Source: Bacteroidales bacterium
GTDB lineage: Bacteria > Bacteroidota > Bacteroidia > Bacteroidales > Tenuifilaceae
Reading direction: 5' to 3'
NCBI GenBank assembly: GCA_016931855.1
Contig: JAFGDZ010000070.1
Span: forward strand, 1 to 53,592
DNA length: 53,592 bases
Program-made: the position numbers and the translations under genes
The notes under the pieces: model-generated
What the model saw: only the letters and a program-made list of their open reading frames with translations
Told to the model about the DNA's origin: nothing
The model's database searches: none
Shown: piece by piece, positions 41,884 through 51,366 of the stretch
Layout of the letters: every line of letters begins with the position of its first letter
Position numbering within the stretch: position 1 is the first letter of the stretch

Positions 41884-42465
41884 CTAGCTGTTTTTCTCAG
41901 TGTATGCTCTACCTGCTCTAAGGGCTTTAAGATTGGTTTCAACCACATCGGCACCTTTGCGACCAAATAGTTGGCGAATACCCTCCTCAATGCTCTCAAA
42001 AGGCATGTTAAGGAATGGCGATGCCGCACCTAGCATTACAATATTTGATGCTCTTGATGAGCCTGCCTCTTTGGCAATGGCATCGGCATCAATAATAATA
42101 TGGTTTTTAATCTTTTTAATCTCAGCAATGATACTCTCTGTTGAGGGGTAGTCATTGATGTTGTTAAATGGGGTGCAGTTGGTTACTAACCATCCACCTT
42201 CTGAAAGGAATGGAAGGTAGCGCAAGGACTCCATTGGCTCAACTGAAAGGATTAGGGTTGCCTTTCCTGCGGGAATTAGATCCGATGCTATAGGCTTGTC
42301 GGAAATACGTAGGTTCGATTGTACATCGCCACCACGCTGGCTCATACCGTGAACCTCGGCTTGCTTAATGTATAGGTTCTCTTTAACAGCGGCTAACCCA
42401 ATTGCTGCTGCAATGGACAGAATACCTTGTCCGCCTACACCTGCTAAAATGATATCTGATTTCAT
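41884..42465 (-). CDS. iorB: Indolepyruvate:ferredoxin oxidoreductase, beta subunit
   Basis: A 193-residue subunit of the pyruvate/ketoisovalerate oxidoreductase gamma-type fold. The start MKSDIILAGVGGQGILSIAAAIG and the segment VHGMSQRGGDVQSNLRISD are family marks. With IorA it oxidatively decarboxylates aryl pyruvates from aromatic amino acid transamination to aryl-acetyl-CoA, passing electrons to ferredoxin; oxygen-sensitive and typical of anaerobes. It follows iorA by 76 bp and ends at a strong terminator, so iorAB is a two-gene operon. Length is normal. Confidence 0.9.
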   Translation of the reverse strand: MKSDIILAGVGGQGILSIAAAIGLAAVKENLYIKQAEVHGMSQRGGDVQSNLRISDKPIASDLIPAGKATLILSVEPMESLRYLPFLSEGGWLVTNCTPFNNINDYPSTESIIAEIKKIKNHIIIDADAIAKEAGSSRASNIVMLGAASPFLNMPFESIEEGIRQLFGRKGADVVETNLKALRAGRAYTEKNS

Positions 42466-42541
42466 CCTTAAGTGCTTTTTTGTTGTTTAAACTAGTTGCC
42501 ATAAATGGCACGTCATTGCTCCAATCCAGTATTTATCCAGA

Positions 42542-44146
42542 TTATGCATTCTTCTTCTCTTCGCGCTTTCTGCGAGCAAAGGTTTGAATGCACTCACGCT
42601 GAGGAATGATAACCGAAACGCCTGGGTAGGCTAGCTCCTTTTTAATTAGCGCTACGTTCTCCTCATGGTTCTTGTGAAGCGGAGTGGTAACGTGAATGTG
42701 CTCAGGATCAACACCAATGCCTTTGCAAATTTCAAGGATTCTACCCAGAGCGGCAGAATCCTGGCCACCGGTCATACCTGTGGTTGAGTTATCAGAAATA
42801 ATTACAGTAATAGGAGCGTTCTCAAGCACTGCGTCAAGTAGGCCTGTCATTCCGCTATGGGTAAAGGTTGAGTCGCCAATAACAGCAACAGCAGGAACTA
42901 GTCCAGCATCGGCAGCACCTTTGGCCATGGTGATTGATGCGCCCATATCAACAGTAGAGTTTATAGCATTGAATGGGGGTAGTGCACCTAGGGTGTAGCA
43001 TCCAATATCGGCAAACACGCGGCCGGTGCCATACTCTTTAATGGCCTCGTTAAGGTCGGCGTAAACATCGCGGTGGCCGCAGCCTTGGCATAGTGATGGT
43101 GGACGGTTCTTTACTACCTCGGGTATTGCGCTGCCCTCGTAGTAGCTCATTCCAAGCGATTTTGCTACAATATTTGGGTTGAGCTCGCCGTCGCGTGGTA
43201 GTAGGCCATTTAAGCGACCATGAACGGGTTTTCCTAGGTTTAGGAATCCTCTAATCATCTCCTCTATAACAGGAGCACCCTCTTCAAGGATTAGCAGCTC
43301 ATCGCACTCGTTGTAAATTTTAGAAACCAGCTTTTGTGGTAGAGGGTATTGGGTTATTTTAAGCACAGGGTATGGGCAAACTCTGTCGGGGTAGTTCTCC
43401 ATTAGGTAGTTAAAAGCAATACCTGTGGTAATAATACCCATCTTTTTGTTGGCGCCCTCTATGTACTGATTAAAAGGAGATTTCTCTGCTTCTAGCTCCA
43501 TGGCTGCTTGTCCAAGTAGGAGCCTTTTGTAGTTCCTACGGGCAATAGCTGGTAGCAGTACAAACTGACGTGGATCGCTAGGTAGCTTAACCTCATTTTG
43601 CTGCTTCATGGCTTTACGCACAACGTCGGCACGAGAGTGCGCCAAACGGGTGGTAATCCTAATCATTACGGGTACATTTAGCTTTTCCGATAGCTCAAAA
43701 GCAATGTACGCCATATCGTAAGTCTCTTGCTGGTTTGATGGTTCAAGAATAGGAATCATGGCAAACTTGGCGTAGAACCGTGAATCCTGCTCGTTTTGAG
43801 ACGAGTGCATTGATGGATCGTCAGCCGAAACCACAACTAAACCGCCGTTAACGCCGGTTACTGCTGCGTTTACAAACGCATCGGCAGCAACGTTTAGCCC
43901 AACGTGCTTAAAGCAAACCATGGCGCGCTTTCCTGCGTACGACATACCAATGGCTGCTTCCATTGCCGTTTTCTCATTTGTTGACCACCTGCGATGGATG
44001 TTACGCTCTGCGGCTAGCTTTGAGCCTTGAACGTATTCCATAATTTCAGTAGAGGGCGTGCCAGGATAGGCGTAAACCCCAGATAAACCAGCGTCAATTG
44101 CACCTTGAGCAAGAGCCTCGTCACCTAAAAGAAGTTGTTTTTCCAT
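42542..44146 (-). CDS. iorA: Indolepyruvate:ferredoxin oxidoreductase, alpha subunit
   Basis: A 534-residue thiamine diphosphate subunit. The N-terminal MEKQLLLGDEALAQGAIDAG and YAYPGTPSTEI are typical, as are the middle LCQGCGHRDVY and the TPP-binding GDSTFTHSGMTGLLDAVL followed by ISDNSTTGMTGGQ. The usual C-terminal ferredoxin part with two 4Fe-4S sites of classical IorA (600 or more residues) is missing; the protein stops at RKREEKKNA. That shorter form is known in some Bacteroidota. The start at 44146 is preferred to 44215 because the upstream residues do not fit. The promoter, near-consensus, lies about 210 bp upstream, giving a long leader. Confidence 0.9.
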   Translation of the reverse strand: MEKQLLLGDEALAQGAIDAGLSGVYAYPGTPSTEIMEYVQGSKLAAERNIHRRWSTNEKTAMEAAIGMSYAGKRAMVCFKHVGLNVAADAFVNAAVTGVNGGLVVVSADDPSMHSSQNEQDSRFYAKFAMIPILEPSNQQETYDMAYIAFELSEKLNVPVMIRITTRLAHSRADVVRKAMKQQNEVKLPSDPRQFVLLPAIARRNYKRLLLGQAAMELEAEKSPFNQYIEGANKKMGIITTGIAFNYLMENYPDRVCPYPVLKITQYPLPQKLVSKIYNECDELLILEEGAPVIEEMIRGFLNLGKPVHGRLNGLLPRDGELNPNIVAKSLGMSYYEGSAIPEVVKNRPPSLCQGCGHRDVYADLNEAIKEYGTGRVFADIGCYTLGALPPFNAINSTVDMGASITMAKGAADAGLVPAVAVIGDSTFTHSGMTGLLDAVLENAPITVIISDNSTTGMTGGQDSAALGRILEICKGIGVDPEHIHVTTPLHKNHEENVALIKKELAYPGVSVIIPQRECIQTFARRKREEKKNA

Positions 44147-44354
44147 GACAAATATTTTACGTAGATTTTTGAAAACGAATGAATTGGTTGGGTGTTGATT
44201 TTTTTTAAAAATCAAAGCCCCCCAAAGCGCTTTAGATAGCCAACGTTAAGTGCAACGTTATGTAGGAAAAAGACAAAACTGGTGTTCATTTCAACCTGAT
44301 TTGCTTTGTTATGTTTTGTTACCTAAAAGTCCTGTTTTACGAAAATATTGAAAG
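44147..44354 (-). promoter_or_regulatory. Long 5' leader of the iorAB transcript
   Basis: About 200 nt separate the iorA ATG from the TACCTTTG promoter. The leader holds a direct repeat of CAACGTTA spaced by AGTG (about 44241-44261), and no riboswitch I recognise. Confidence 0.35.
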
Positions 44355-44383
44355 CAAAGGTATCAATATTTTTAATAAAACAA
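44355..44383 (-). promoter_or_regulatory. iorAB promoter
   Basis: Minus strand: TTG (44383-44381), an 18-bp spacer, then TACCTTTG (44362-44355), close to the TTTG-N19-TAnnTTTG consensus. Confidence 0.6.
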
Positions 44384-44493
44384 CCGTTTGCGCCCCATGT
44401 GCTTCACTATTGAAAGTGAATTTAGAATGTTTCGAAACAGGTTGGTTTTGTTAATTTATGAAATTAAGCCTACGCTAATGTTGGAGTGTTGGC
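44384..44493. other. Intergenic stretch upstream of the iorAB promoter
   Basis: I see no gene here, and no terminator of good quality after the 1363-residue gene ending at 44494. Confidence 0.4.
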
Positions 44494-47400
44494 TTATGCT
44501 GTTCCTGTGCTGCTTTCCACATTAAAATGCCCCTTGTAAACGGAGCCGGTGGCTGCATCAACCGACACTTTATCGCCAGAATGCAGTGAGACTTCGCCAA
44601 AGCGGCAGCGCTTTTCTGTCCCTGAAACCTGAAGTCTGCTACAGCTAAGCACACATGTTTTACCCAGCCTGCCAGCCGTTACCGCTGCATGTGATGTGGC
44701 TCCCCCGCGAGAGGTAACAAGCCCATCGCACTCCAGTATTATGCCAATATCGTCGGGGGTTGTATCGGCGCTAACAAATACTGGTTTGGCATCGGGGTTA
44801 TTGGCTTTTAGCTGCTTTAGGTCATCAACATCAAAAACAATTACGCCGTTTAGAATTTGATTGCCAATGCCAATTCCTTTGCCCAGCAAATCGGTTGTAG
44901 CGGGTTGCTTTACGTAGAACGTTTGTAGCTCTGGAGTGTAGATATCCTGATCGCGAACCTGTAGTATGTATAGGTCGTACGGGTTGTCGGACTCAAAGGT
45001 GAACTCAATTTCCTGATGCCCAAAGTTTAGCTTATTAATTAGCTCTTCTGATAGCTGGTAGAGCCGTTGGTAAATGCGGGGTAGCACAGTTTGCAGCGAT
45101 CCCTTTTTTCCATTTGTTTGATGCTCCGATATTGGTAGCACATTGGTGGTTCCGCCAACCACATCTTCGCCCTGACTAAGTAGCGAGTAATCGCCATTAA
45201 GCCTAATTCCAGGGTTTGCCATGCTGGTATCGTGAGTAAATACAACGCCCGTTCCCGATGATTTGTGCAGGTTTCCTAGTACCATCTTCTGAATTATTAC
45301 GGCAGTTCCCCACTCATCGGCAATTTGTAGGTGTTTGCGGTAAACTTGGGCACGCTGGCTGTACCAGCTGCTGTGCACGTTTTTAATAGCCTCAAAAAGT
45401 TGCTGCGTTGGGTCGCTGTGAAGGGGAACATCCCTGCCCTCTAGTACCTTTTTAAAGCCTAGCGCTATGCGCTTCATTTGGTCTGGATTAAAAAGGTCTC
45501 TAACCTCGGCGCCAAATTTTGACTGGTTAATGGCTACCACATGATCAAAAGCGCTACGCTCAATGCCGAACGACATGCCCCAGCTTTGTAAAAAGCGCCT
45601 GTAGCAATCCCATGCGGTCCATGCCATATTGGGTTGCATGCTTAGGGCTTGCGCAATGGTATCGTTCATGCCCACATTTAAAAAGGTGTTCATGGCACCT
45701 GGCATTGATATGGCTGTACCAGATCGGACCGACAGCAGAAGTGGGTTGTTTGGGTTGCCGTACTCCTTGCCAGTTAGCCGCTCTAGCTCTTTAATATACC
45801 TAAGTACAAGGCTCTCAAAATCGGATTTAAGCGGCTTGTGCGATAGTATGGTGTGCTGCTGCCTAAACACCTCTGTGGTTAGAATAAAACCAGGAGGCAC
45901 GGGTAGCTTGTTAAGGTAAAGCTGCTTAAGGAAAAAGCCCTTTGAGCCTATAAACACCCTGTTGTCTAGGTTGATGTTCTCTTTGTATAGCGGGCTAACC
46001 ATCATGTCGATATCGAAGCTCATTATGTTGCTTATGGTTTCGGGAGTGTACTGCGCCGACATTTGGTTAAGGCTGGAAAGTATGGTGGTGATAAAGGTAT
46101 CGAGGTTTTGGAGCAGGAATGCCGACGAGAGCATTTCCCTGTAAAACTCTTCGGTTCGTTTATTGATGCTAATTACTGGGTTCTGCTCCTCGTTTTGGGT
46201 TAGGTAAAACGGAATAACCTGCTTAAGTGCGCTGTCGTACCTTCGGTAAAGCGTATTGCGTATTATTTCCTTAACGTTATTGCTTAGGAACTGGAAGATG
46301 TTAATGTACTGGTGCAATGAGAAGCTGCGCGACGAAAGGCTGTACTTAAGCATTTTTAGGTTGGACTCAAACCCTTGGTTGGTTATACCATCAAGCTTAA
46401 GGCCTTGATAGAACAGCATTAGCAACTCGGTGGTTTTTACCAAGGTATCGGCAGTAATGTAGCTTAGGTTTAGCTCTGCTACAGCTTCCTTCATTAGCTT
46501 TGATACCGCTTTTTCGAGCTTAAATATTAGCCCAAGTGCTTCGAACTTGGCTTCGTGGTACTCGCCATACATTGAGGGGATTCCAAAAGCTACGTGGCGC
46601 TTGTAGTAGATGTTCTCCCACCCTTCGCTCTTCTTTTTGTCGGTAACAACCTTGTTTAGCTTTCCTAGACAGGTGTAAACAAACCTAACCATTTGGAGCT
46701 TATTCCCCTTCTCTGCTGCGGCGTTAAACTGCTTTAAATCGTCGGGGCTTAAGCAACCGTAAAGCTTTATCTCGGTAATAATGTCAACCGCATCGGCATA
46801 GTACTTCTCTTTTAGAAGATGATAAATGCGATAGAAGTGCTCAAACTTCTGCTTATGAATGGAGGCAACGTTATCAATAGAATCAATGGCGCTTTTTAGC
46901 GCTTCTGGTTTTACGTTAAGGGTATGAGTAGGCTCAACGTTTAGCTTTTCTGATACCTGAAGTATAACCGACCTTATGGGAGTAACCCACTCGTTGTTGG
47001 CCGATACCTTTTCCCTAATGTCAGAAGGCAGGAGAGGAGCAAGGGGGGTAATGTTGCCATCAACCCAAAATTGTAGAATGGTTTGCAAAAAGCCTAGGTG
47101 CTTATTGTTGCTGTCGATATGTATTTGCTTCCGCAAAAAGTGCATAAGCCTATCCTGACGGTTAGAAAGGGTATCGAGTGCAGTAGAAACATCGCGTAGC
47201 TCACCTTCGGCTCCTATTTGGTTAAAGTAAACAGGAAAAATGCGACAGAGCTGTTTTACGGGTTTATATATGCTCCCAATCTCGGCGTTAAGGAGTTTTG
47301 ATACATCGCGTTGAAAGAGATCGGTATCAAAAATAAGTATTCCACCTAGTTTAAGGTTTACAACCAGTGCGGCCAAAAGCTTCTCAAATCGTTTAGGAGC

Positions 47401-48585
47401 AGTTTCCACTAGCTCTAGCCACACCCGTATGCTTTTAAGGTGATTTGGATCGGCTTTAAGCTGCCAATCTTCGCTCATGTACACATCTCCTGGTGCGGTA
47501 AAACCAATTCTAATTACGTGCTCTTCAAACTGGTTAAGCAGCTTCTTGTTAAAGAATCGGGCAAACTCTTTTCCTAACGTAGAGATGCAATCGAGCACAA
47601 TTGATTTGTGGGTTAGCTGTAGCTCCTCAAACAGCGCAAAGATATCGTTAACAAAACCCTCAATCTGATTATTGGGTATTTCGTTTAGAATACTGGTAAG
47701 GAGCTTATTCAAATCCCAAATCAAGTAATCCTTAAGATGCTCCATGGTGGGTAACTTAAGGAGGTAAAGCAAGTAGTGAAACTGGCTAATGGGGCTCTCA
47801 AAGGCCTCAATTTGCTGCCTGTGGTAGTTTGCTATATCGGAGTAAAAGGGGACATTCTCATTAAACTCTGCCCATGTGTTGGAGGCACTTATAAGCCTGT
47901 TAAGTTCATGGTAAAAATCCTTACCAACCTTTTGGGGTACTAGGATATTATCGTCGGGGAAGTGCCGTTTTTCCTTGGTAAGCCATTGCTCCACGTTGGA
48001 GTGCCGCTCCCAGTAAATAGCCGTTTCGTTGGCAATTGTTTTAAGTAGGGTAAAGTAATCCTGCTCAATATCGGGTAGAGAGGCTAGGAATGCCAGCTTC
48101 TTTTTTATGCTGCTGGCATTTTGTAGCATGTTAAGCTTATGGGACGTGAGCGCATGCTGGTAAATGGTTAGGCACTTTTGTAATATCTGATAGTACGGCT
48201 TGTTTTCCTTCCCAATTAGCTCTGCAAATGCTGCTATGGTAAGCAGTAGCCTATCGGTAATAGGATCCTTTGTGCTCTTGCTTAACAGCTCGCCCATTAT
48301 ATCTACAATAGTTGAGAGCGCTTTTTCTGCCTCGGGATGCTTGGCGTAGAACCAGTAGTCGGTTAGGGCTACTTTACGTACCTCCTCGCTAAGGAACTCA
48401 AGGTTTAAATACGGATGGTTAAGCTCCTGTATAAATTCTGTAGTATGCTGATTTATGCCATACTGATTAGCCGATAGCGATAAAAACCACCGATGGGTGT
48501 CGGGGAGGGTTATGGTTACATTACTAGTTTGTTCAAGATTAGCCTCAAGGGCTTTTGATTTTAGCTTTATATCCATACTTAGCAA
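44494..48585 (-). CDS. PPDK-type ATP-grasp/phosphohistidine protein lacking PEP barrel
   Basis: A 1363-residue protein. Residues about 1-875 are helical with no domain I recognise. Residues about 880-1230 match the ATP/pyruvate-phosphate-dikinase N-terminal nucleotide fold: GSKGFFLKQLYLNKLPVPPGF and SVRSGTAISMPGAMNTFLNVG. Residues about 1250-1345 are the swinging phosphohistidine domain: TSRGGATSHAAVTAGRLGKTCV, with the catalytic His in TSHAAV (about residue 1297). The third domain, the PEP/pyruvate barrel of PPDK and PEP synthase, is missing, and the protein ends 25 or so residues later. It may therefore phosphorylate another acceptor, as in the rifampicin phosphotransferase group, but the acceptor is unknown. 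The start could be at ATG 48576. Single gene, no neighbours in the operon. Confidence 0.85.
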   Translation of the reverse strand: MLSMDIKLKSKALEANLEQTSNVTITLPDTHRWFLSLSANQYGINQHTTEFIQELNHPYLNLEFLSEEVRKVALTDYWFYAKHPEAEKALSTIVDIMGELLSKSTKDPITDRLLLTIAAFAELIGKENKPYYQILQKCLTIYQHALTSHKLNMLQNASSIKKKLAFLASLPDIEQDYFTLLKTIANETAIYWERHSNVEQWLTKEKRHFPDDNILVPQKVGKDFYHELNRLISASNTWAEFNENVPFYSDIANYHRQQIEAFESPISQFHYLLYLLKLPTMEHLKDYLIWDLNKLLTSILNEIPNNQIEGFVNDIFALFEELQLTHKSIVLDCISTLGKEFARFFNKKLLNQFEEHVIRIGFTAPGDVYMSEDWQLKADPNHLKSIRVWLELVETAPKRFEKLLAALVVNLKLGGILIFDTDLFQRDVSKLLNAEIGSIYKPVKQLCRIFPVYFNQIGAEGELRDVSTALDTLSNRQDRLMHFLRKQIHIDSNNKHLGFLQTILQFWVDGNITPLAPLLPSDIREKVSANNEWVTPIRSVILQVSEKLNVEPTHTLNVKPEALKSAIDSIDNVASIHKQKFEHFYRIYHLLKEKYYADAVDIITEIKLYGCLSPDDLKQFNAAAEKGNKLQMVRFVYTCLGKLNKVVTDKKKSEGWENIYYKRHVAFGIPSMYGEYHEAKFEALGLIFKLEKAVSKLMKEAVAELNLSYITADTLVKTTELLMLFYQGLKLDGITNQGFESNLKMLKYSLSSRSFSLHQYINIFQFLSNNVKEIIRNTLYRRYDSALKQVIPFYLTQNEEQNPVISINKRTEEFYREMLSSAFLLQNLDTFITTILSSLNQMSAQYTPETISNIMSFDIDMMVSPLYKENINLDNRVFIGSKGFFLKQLYLNKLPVPPGFILTTEVFRQQHTILSHKPLKSDFESLVLRYIKELERLTGKEYGNPNNPLLLSVRSGTAISMPGAMNTFLNVGMNDTIAQALSMQPNMAWTAWDCYRRFLQSWGMSFGIERSAFDHVVAINQSKFGAEVRDLFNPDQMKRIALGFKKVLEGRDVPLHSDPTQQLFEAIKNVHSSWYSQRAQVYRKHLQIADEWGTAVIIQKMVLGNLHKSSGTGVVFTHDTSMANPGIRLNGDYSLLSQGEDVVGGTTNVLPISEHQTNGKKGSLQTVLPRIYQRLYQLSEELINKLNFGHQEIEFTFESDNPYDLYILQVRDQDIYTPELQTFYVKQPATTDLLGKGIGIGNQILNGVIVFDVDDLKQLKANNPDAKPVFVSADTTPDDIGIILECDGLVTSRGGATSHAAVTAGRLGKTCVLSCSRLQVSGTEKRCRFGEVSLHSGDKVSVDAATGSVYKGHFNVESSTGTA

Positions 48586-48685
48586 ACAATTTGAAGCATT
48601 GGTTTTGCTCCAAATAATCCTTAAAAATACGAAAGAAATGCTAGTGTTGGATTGTTTTTATGGCTCAAGAGCTACTTATAAAGTA

Positions 48686-50947
48686 TCATTTCCCCGTTCG
48701 TTTTACAAAAACCGACTGGTTTACAGCGGCCTTAACGTCGTTAATCTGGGTTAGGGCTTCTTCGCGCGACTCGTACCTCCCGTAGGTATATCTAAATAGT
48801 TTATCGGAGCCTTTGCTATACGATACCTCTGGTAGATTTGCAAAGATGGAAGGATCGGCTGGTTGTACTAGTGCCATTAGCTGAATGGTGTAGCTTGGGT
48901 AGCTGTAAATGCCCTTAACAAAGCAGCTTATATAGCCGGCCTCTCTTAGTAATTTGGCTGCCTCGTTGGCCTCGGCAAGGGTTTTAAATATACCCGTAGT
49001 GTAGCGGTAAAGGCTGTCGCTTTTGGTTAGGGTTACGGTTACATCAAAGTCGTTCTCAAAAAATTCCAGGTTAACGGGGTTTTTAAGCGCAAGCAGCTGT
49101 ACTGTGTATGCTCTAAATGCTCCTTTGCTTGAGGTGTCGGCTTTAATGTGCAGTGGCTTTTGTTCAATAGCTGGTTTTGGCGCTTCTGCTACTTTCTTTT
49201 CCTTAGGCTTGGGTTGTGCCTCCTTTTTAGGCTCTACTTTTGGTTTTACTATAACCTCTGGTTCTGCCTTTTGGGGTTCTTTCTTGGGCGCTTCTACTGT
49301 TCTTGTTTCTGGTTGCTTTTCCTCTGCTTTGGGTTGCTCTACTGCTTTTGCGGGAACAGGAGTAGGTTTAACTTCCTCCTTAATAGCGGTAGTAGCGGGT
49401 TCGCTTACTTGGGCTAATGTAACGGGAGCCTTTTCGGGTTCCTTTAGCGTTGCAAGTAGCTTAAACTCGCTTTGCGAGTAGTTTTCGGGAATGCTTAGCG
49501 GGCTAACAAATGGTGTAAACCCTGTGCTTGTTACCAATGCCGAGTAGCTGCCCGCAGGCACTCTGGTGGTAATGGTGTTGGGTTTACTTGCAAGTGCGCT
49601 ATAGGTTTGCGATTTACCTGTAACTTCATCTTTTAAGGTAAGGGAAATGGGGCTTAATACGCTGTTACTTACCTCGGCAACAAGCTTAACGCTTGGCGTT
49701 ATTGTAACTTTATAAACATCATTCTGCCCAACGCTATTGGCATCGTGTGTGGCAACTAGGCCGCTCTTTAGGTGTTCAATGGGACTGTAGAACTGATTAT
49801 CCTTAGTGTTATTAACAGGGTATCCTAGGTTTACAACCTTTGTTGGGCTATTTATATCGATGTAAAAAATATCAAACCCACCCATAGAGTTGTGCCCCTC
49901 CGAGGCGAAGTACAGGTACTTCCCATCGGGTGTTAAAAACGGACTAGTCTCGTTAAACTTTGTATTTATAGCGGCAATGCTCTCTGCTTCGCCCCACTTG
50001 CCCTTTGCATCCTTTTTTGAGCGGTAAATGTCTAATCCGCCAGCACCGCCTTTTCTGTCGCTGGCAAAGTATAGTGTTTGCCCATCGCGCGATACCGATG
50101 CGTGCGTTTCGTTATACTTGCTATTAACCGTTTTATCTAGCTTCTCGGCGCCGCTCCACTTGTTCTTTGTAAGCTTACTTACATAAATATCTGCGTTTCT
50201 GGGGTCGTCAACGCTTAGGTAAAGCGCTGTGCCATCGTATGACAAGCCAGTGGTTTTAAGGTAGCTAACCCTTAGCTGACGGCCAATCTTTTTAGGCTGA
50301 CCCCACGTGTTGTTTACTTTTTGTGCAACATGAACCTCAAAGCCAAGCCTTGTTATTGATGTAAAGGCTATTGTGTTGCCATCGCCCGAGATTACGGGGT
50401 TAAAGTTTGAGTTTGGGTCGTTAAGCGTATCGCCAAGGTGTGTAATGGAAGCAAGAATTGGATCCTGCTGAAAAATGGCGGCATTATCGCAGCTCTTAAT
50501 GTACTGGTCAACCAGCGGAATTAGCTCATCGTCAGGTTTAAGCATCAATTTGTACTTGGCGTACATCTCCTTGGCCTTGCCTAGCTGGTTGGTTATTCTA
50601 TAGGCATTACCCAATAGGAAAATGGACTCTATAGGGGCTTGGGTTTCCTTTACGGAGCCAGTTTTGTTGTCGGGCGAAACATCTTGAGAGGCCTCTTCAA
50701 GGTAAGGAATGGCCTCAGCGTAGTTAGCATCGGTATTAAGCAGGCAGTAGCCAATCCTAAACTTAACGTTTGCATTGCCCTTTAGCTCCTTAAGTATAGA
50801 GATGTAGTTCTTGGCAGCTTTGTCAAATTGCTTATCCATTATTAGGAACTCCGCTTCGCGGTCGAGCTCATATATCCTGTTCCAGTTTTGCCCAACTGCA
50901 AAATGAATGCTAAGTGTAAATACTAGTAATGGTATAAGTTTTTTCAT
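48686..50947 (-). CDS. TPR/PD40 envelope protein with twin SPOR-like repeats
   Basis: A 753-residue secreted protein: signal peptide (MKKLIPLLVFTLSIHFAVGQ), TPR repeats (about 30-165), a PD40 beta-propeller (about 175-395, units such as DGQTLYFASDRKGGAGGLDI and DGKYLYFASEGHNSMGGFDI), a P/E/K-rich linker (about 520-610), and two SPOR-like modules at the end (AYTVQLLALKN... and SYTIQLMALVQ..., each followed by YTTGIFKT or YTYGRYES). The TPR/PD40 part resembles PorE and PorW-type gliding/secretion proteins, but the C-terminal OmpA domain of those is replaced by SPOR-like repeats, suggesting peptidoglycan binding by another route. Start at 50947 gives a clean signal peptide. Confidence 0.85.
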   Translation of the reverse strand: MKKLIPLLVFTLSIHFAVGQNWNRIYELDREAEFLIMDKQFDKAAKNYISILKELKGNANVKFRIGYCLLNTDANYAEAIPYLEEASQDVSPDNKTGSVKETQAPIESIFLLGNAYRITNQLGKAKEMYAKYKLMLKPDDELIPLVDQYIKSCDNAAIFQQDPILASITHLGDTLNDPNSNFNPVISGDGNTIAFTSITRLGFEVHVAQKVNNTWGQPKKIGRQLRVSYLKTTGLSYDGTALYLSVDDPRNADIYVSKLTKNKWSGAEKLDKTVNSKYNETHASVSRDGQTLYFASDRKGGAGGLDIYRSKKDAKGKWGEAESIAAINTKFNETSPFLTPDGKYLYFASEGHNSMGGFDIFYIDINSPTKVVNLGYPVNNTKDNQFYSPIEHLKSGLVATHDANSVGQNDVYKVTITPSVKLVAEVSNSVLSPISLTLKDEVTGKSQTYSALASKPNTITTRVPAGSYSALVTSTGFTPFVSPLSIPENYSQSEFKLLATLKEPEKAPVTLAQVSEPATTAIKEEVKPTPVPAKAVEQPKAEEKQPETRTVEAPKKEPQKAEPEVIVKPKVEPKKEAQPKPKEKKVAEAPKPAIEQKPLHIKADTSSKGAFRAYTVQLLALKNPVNLEFFENDFDVTVTLTKSDSLYRYTTGIFKTLAEANEAAKLLREAGYISCFVKGIYSYPSYTIQLMALVQPADPSIFANLPEVSYSKGSDKLFRYTYGRYESREEALTQINDVKAAVNQSVFVKRTGK

Positions 50948-51366
50948 GTGACTGAAATTGTTCACTAATTTAACAATTGAATTAACGCAAAATCCATGTA
51001 AACACTATAAAAATTACACCACCGTAAGCTATTATTGCTTGAATAGGTTAAAAAGCTATACCAAAAGTTGGCTTTGTGTAGAGCTAAAACAGCAGGAATG
51101 GCCATGTTTTGGGGGCAATTACATGTGCCCTGCGAATTGTTGCACCTAATTCCTTTTTTTTGTGCCAAGAAATGGAATACTAGCTGTTTGATATATAGCT
51201 CATTAAATGTATTGTTTTTAAAGCACAATCGCTACTCCTGCATATTTTTTTTATGGAAGGTTTTAAACTATCAAATTATTGATGTAGTTTTAATTAAGAA
51301 TTGCTAAACCTCAATAAAAGCTCATTCAGCTTAATGGGATCATTAAGATTGTAAATATTGTATAAA
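50948..51366. other. Divergent intergenic stretch
   Basis: About 420 bp between the TPR/PD40 gene (minus) and the 7TMR-DISM gene (plus). A minus frame of 87 codons at 50965-51228 has no support and is probably chance. I see no exact TAnnTTTG for either gene. Confidence 0.4.

Noticed and set aside
49023-49481. 152-codon plus-strand frame
   Set aside because: Antisense shadow of the P/E/K-rich linker of the TPR/PD40 gene.
50965-51228. 87-codon minus-strand frame
   Set aside because: A likely chance frame in a divergent intergenic region; no domain, no promoter.
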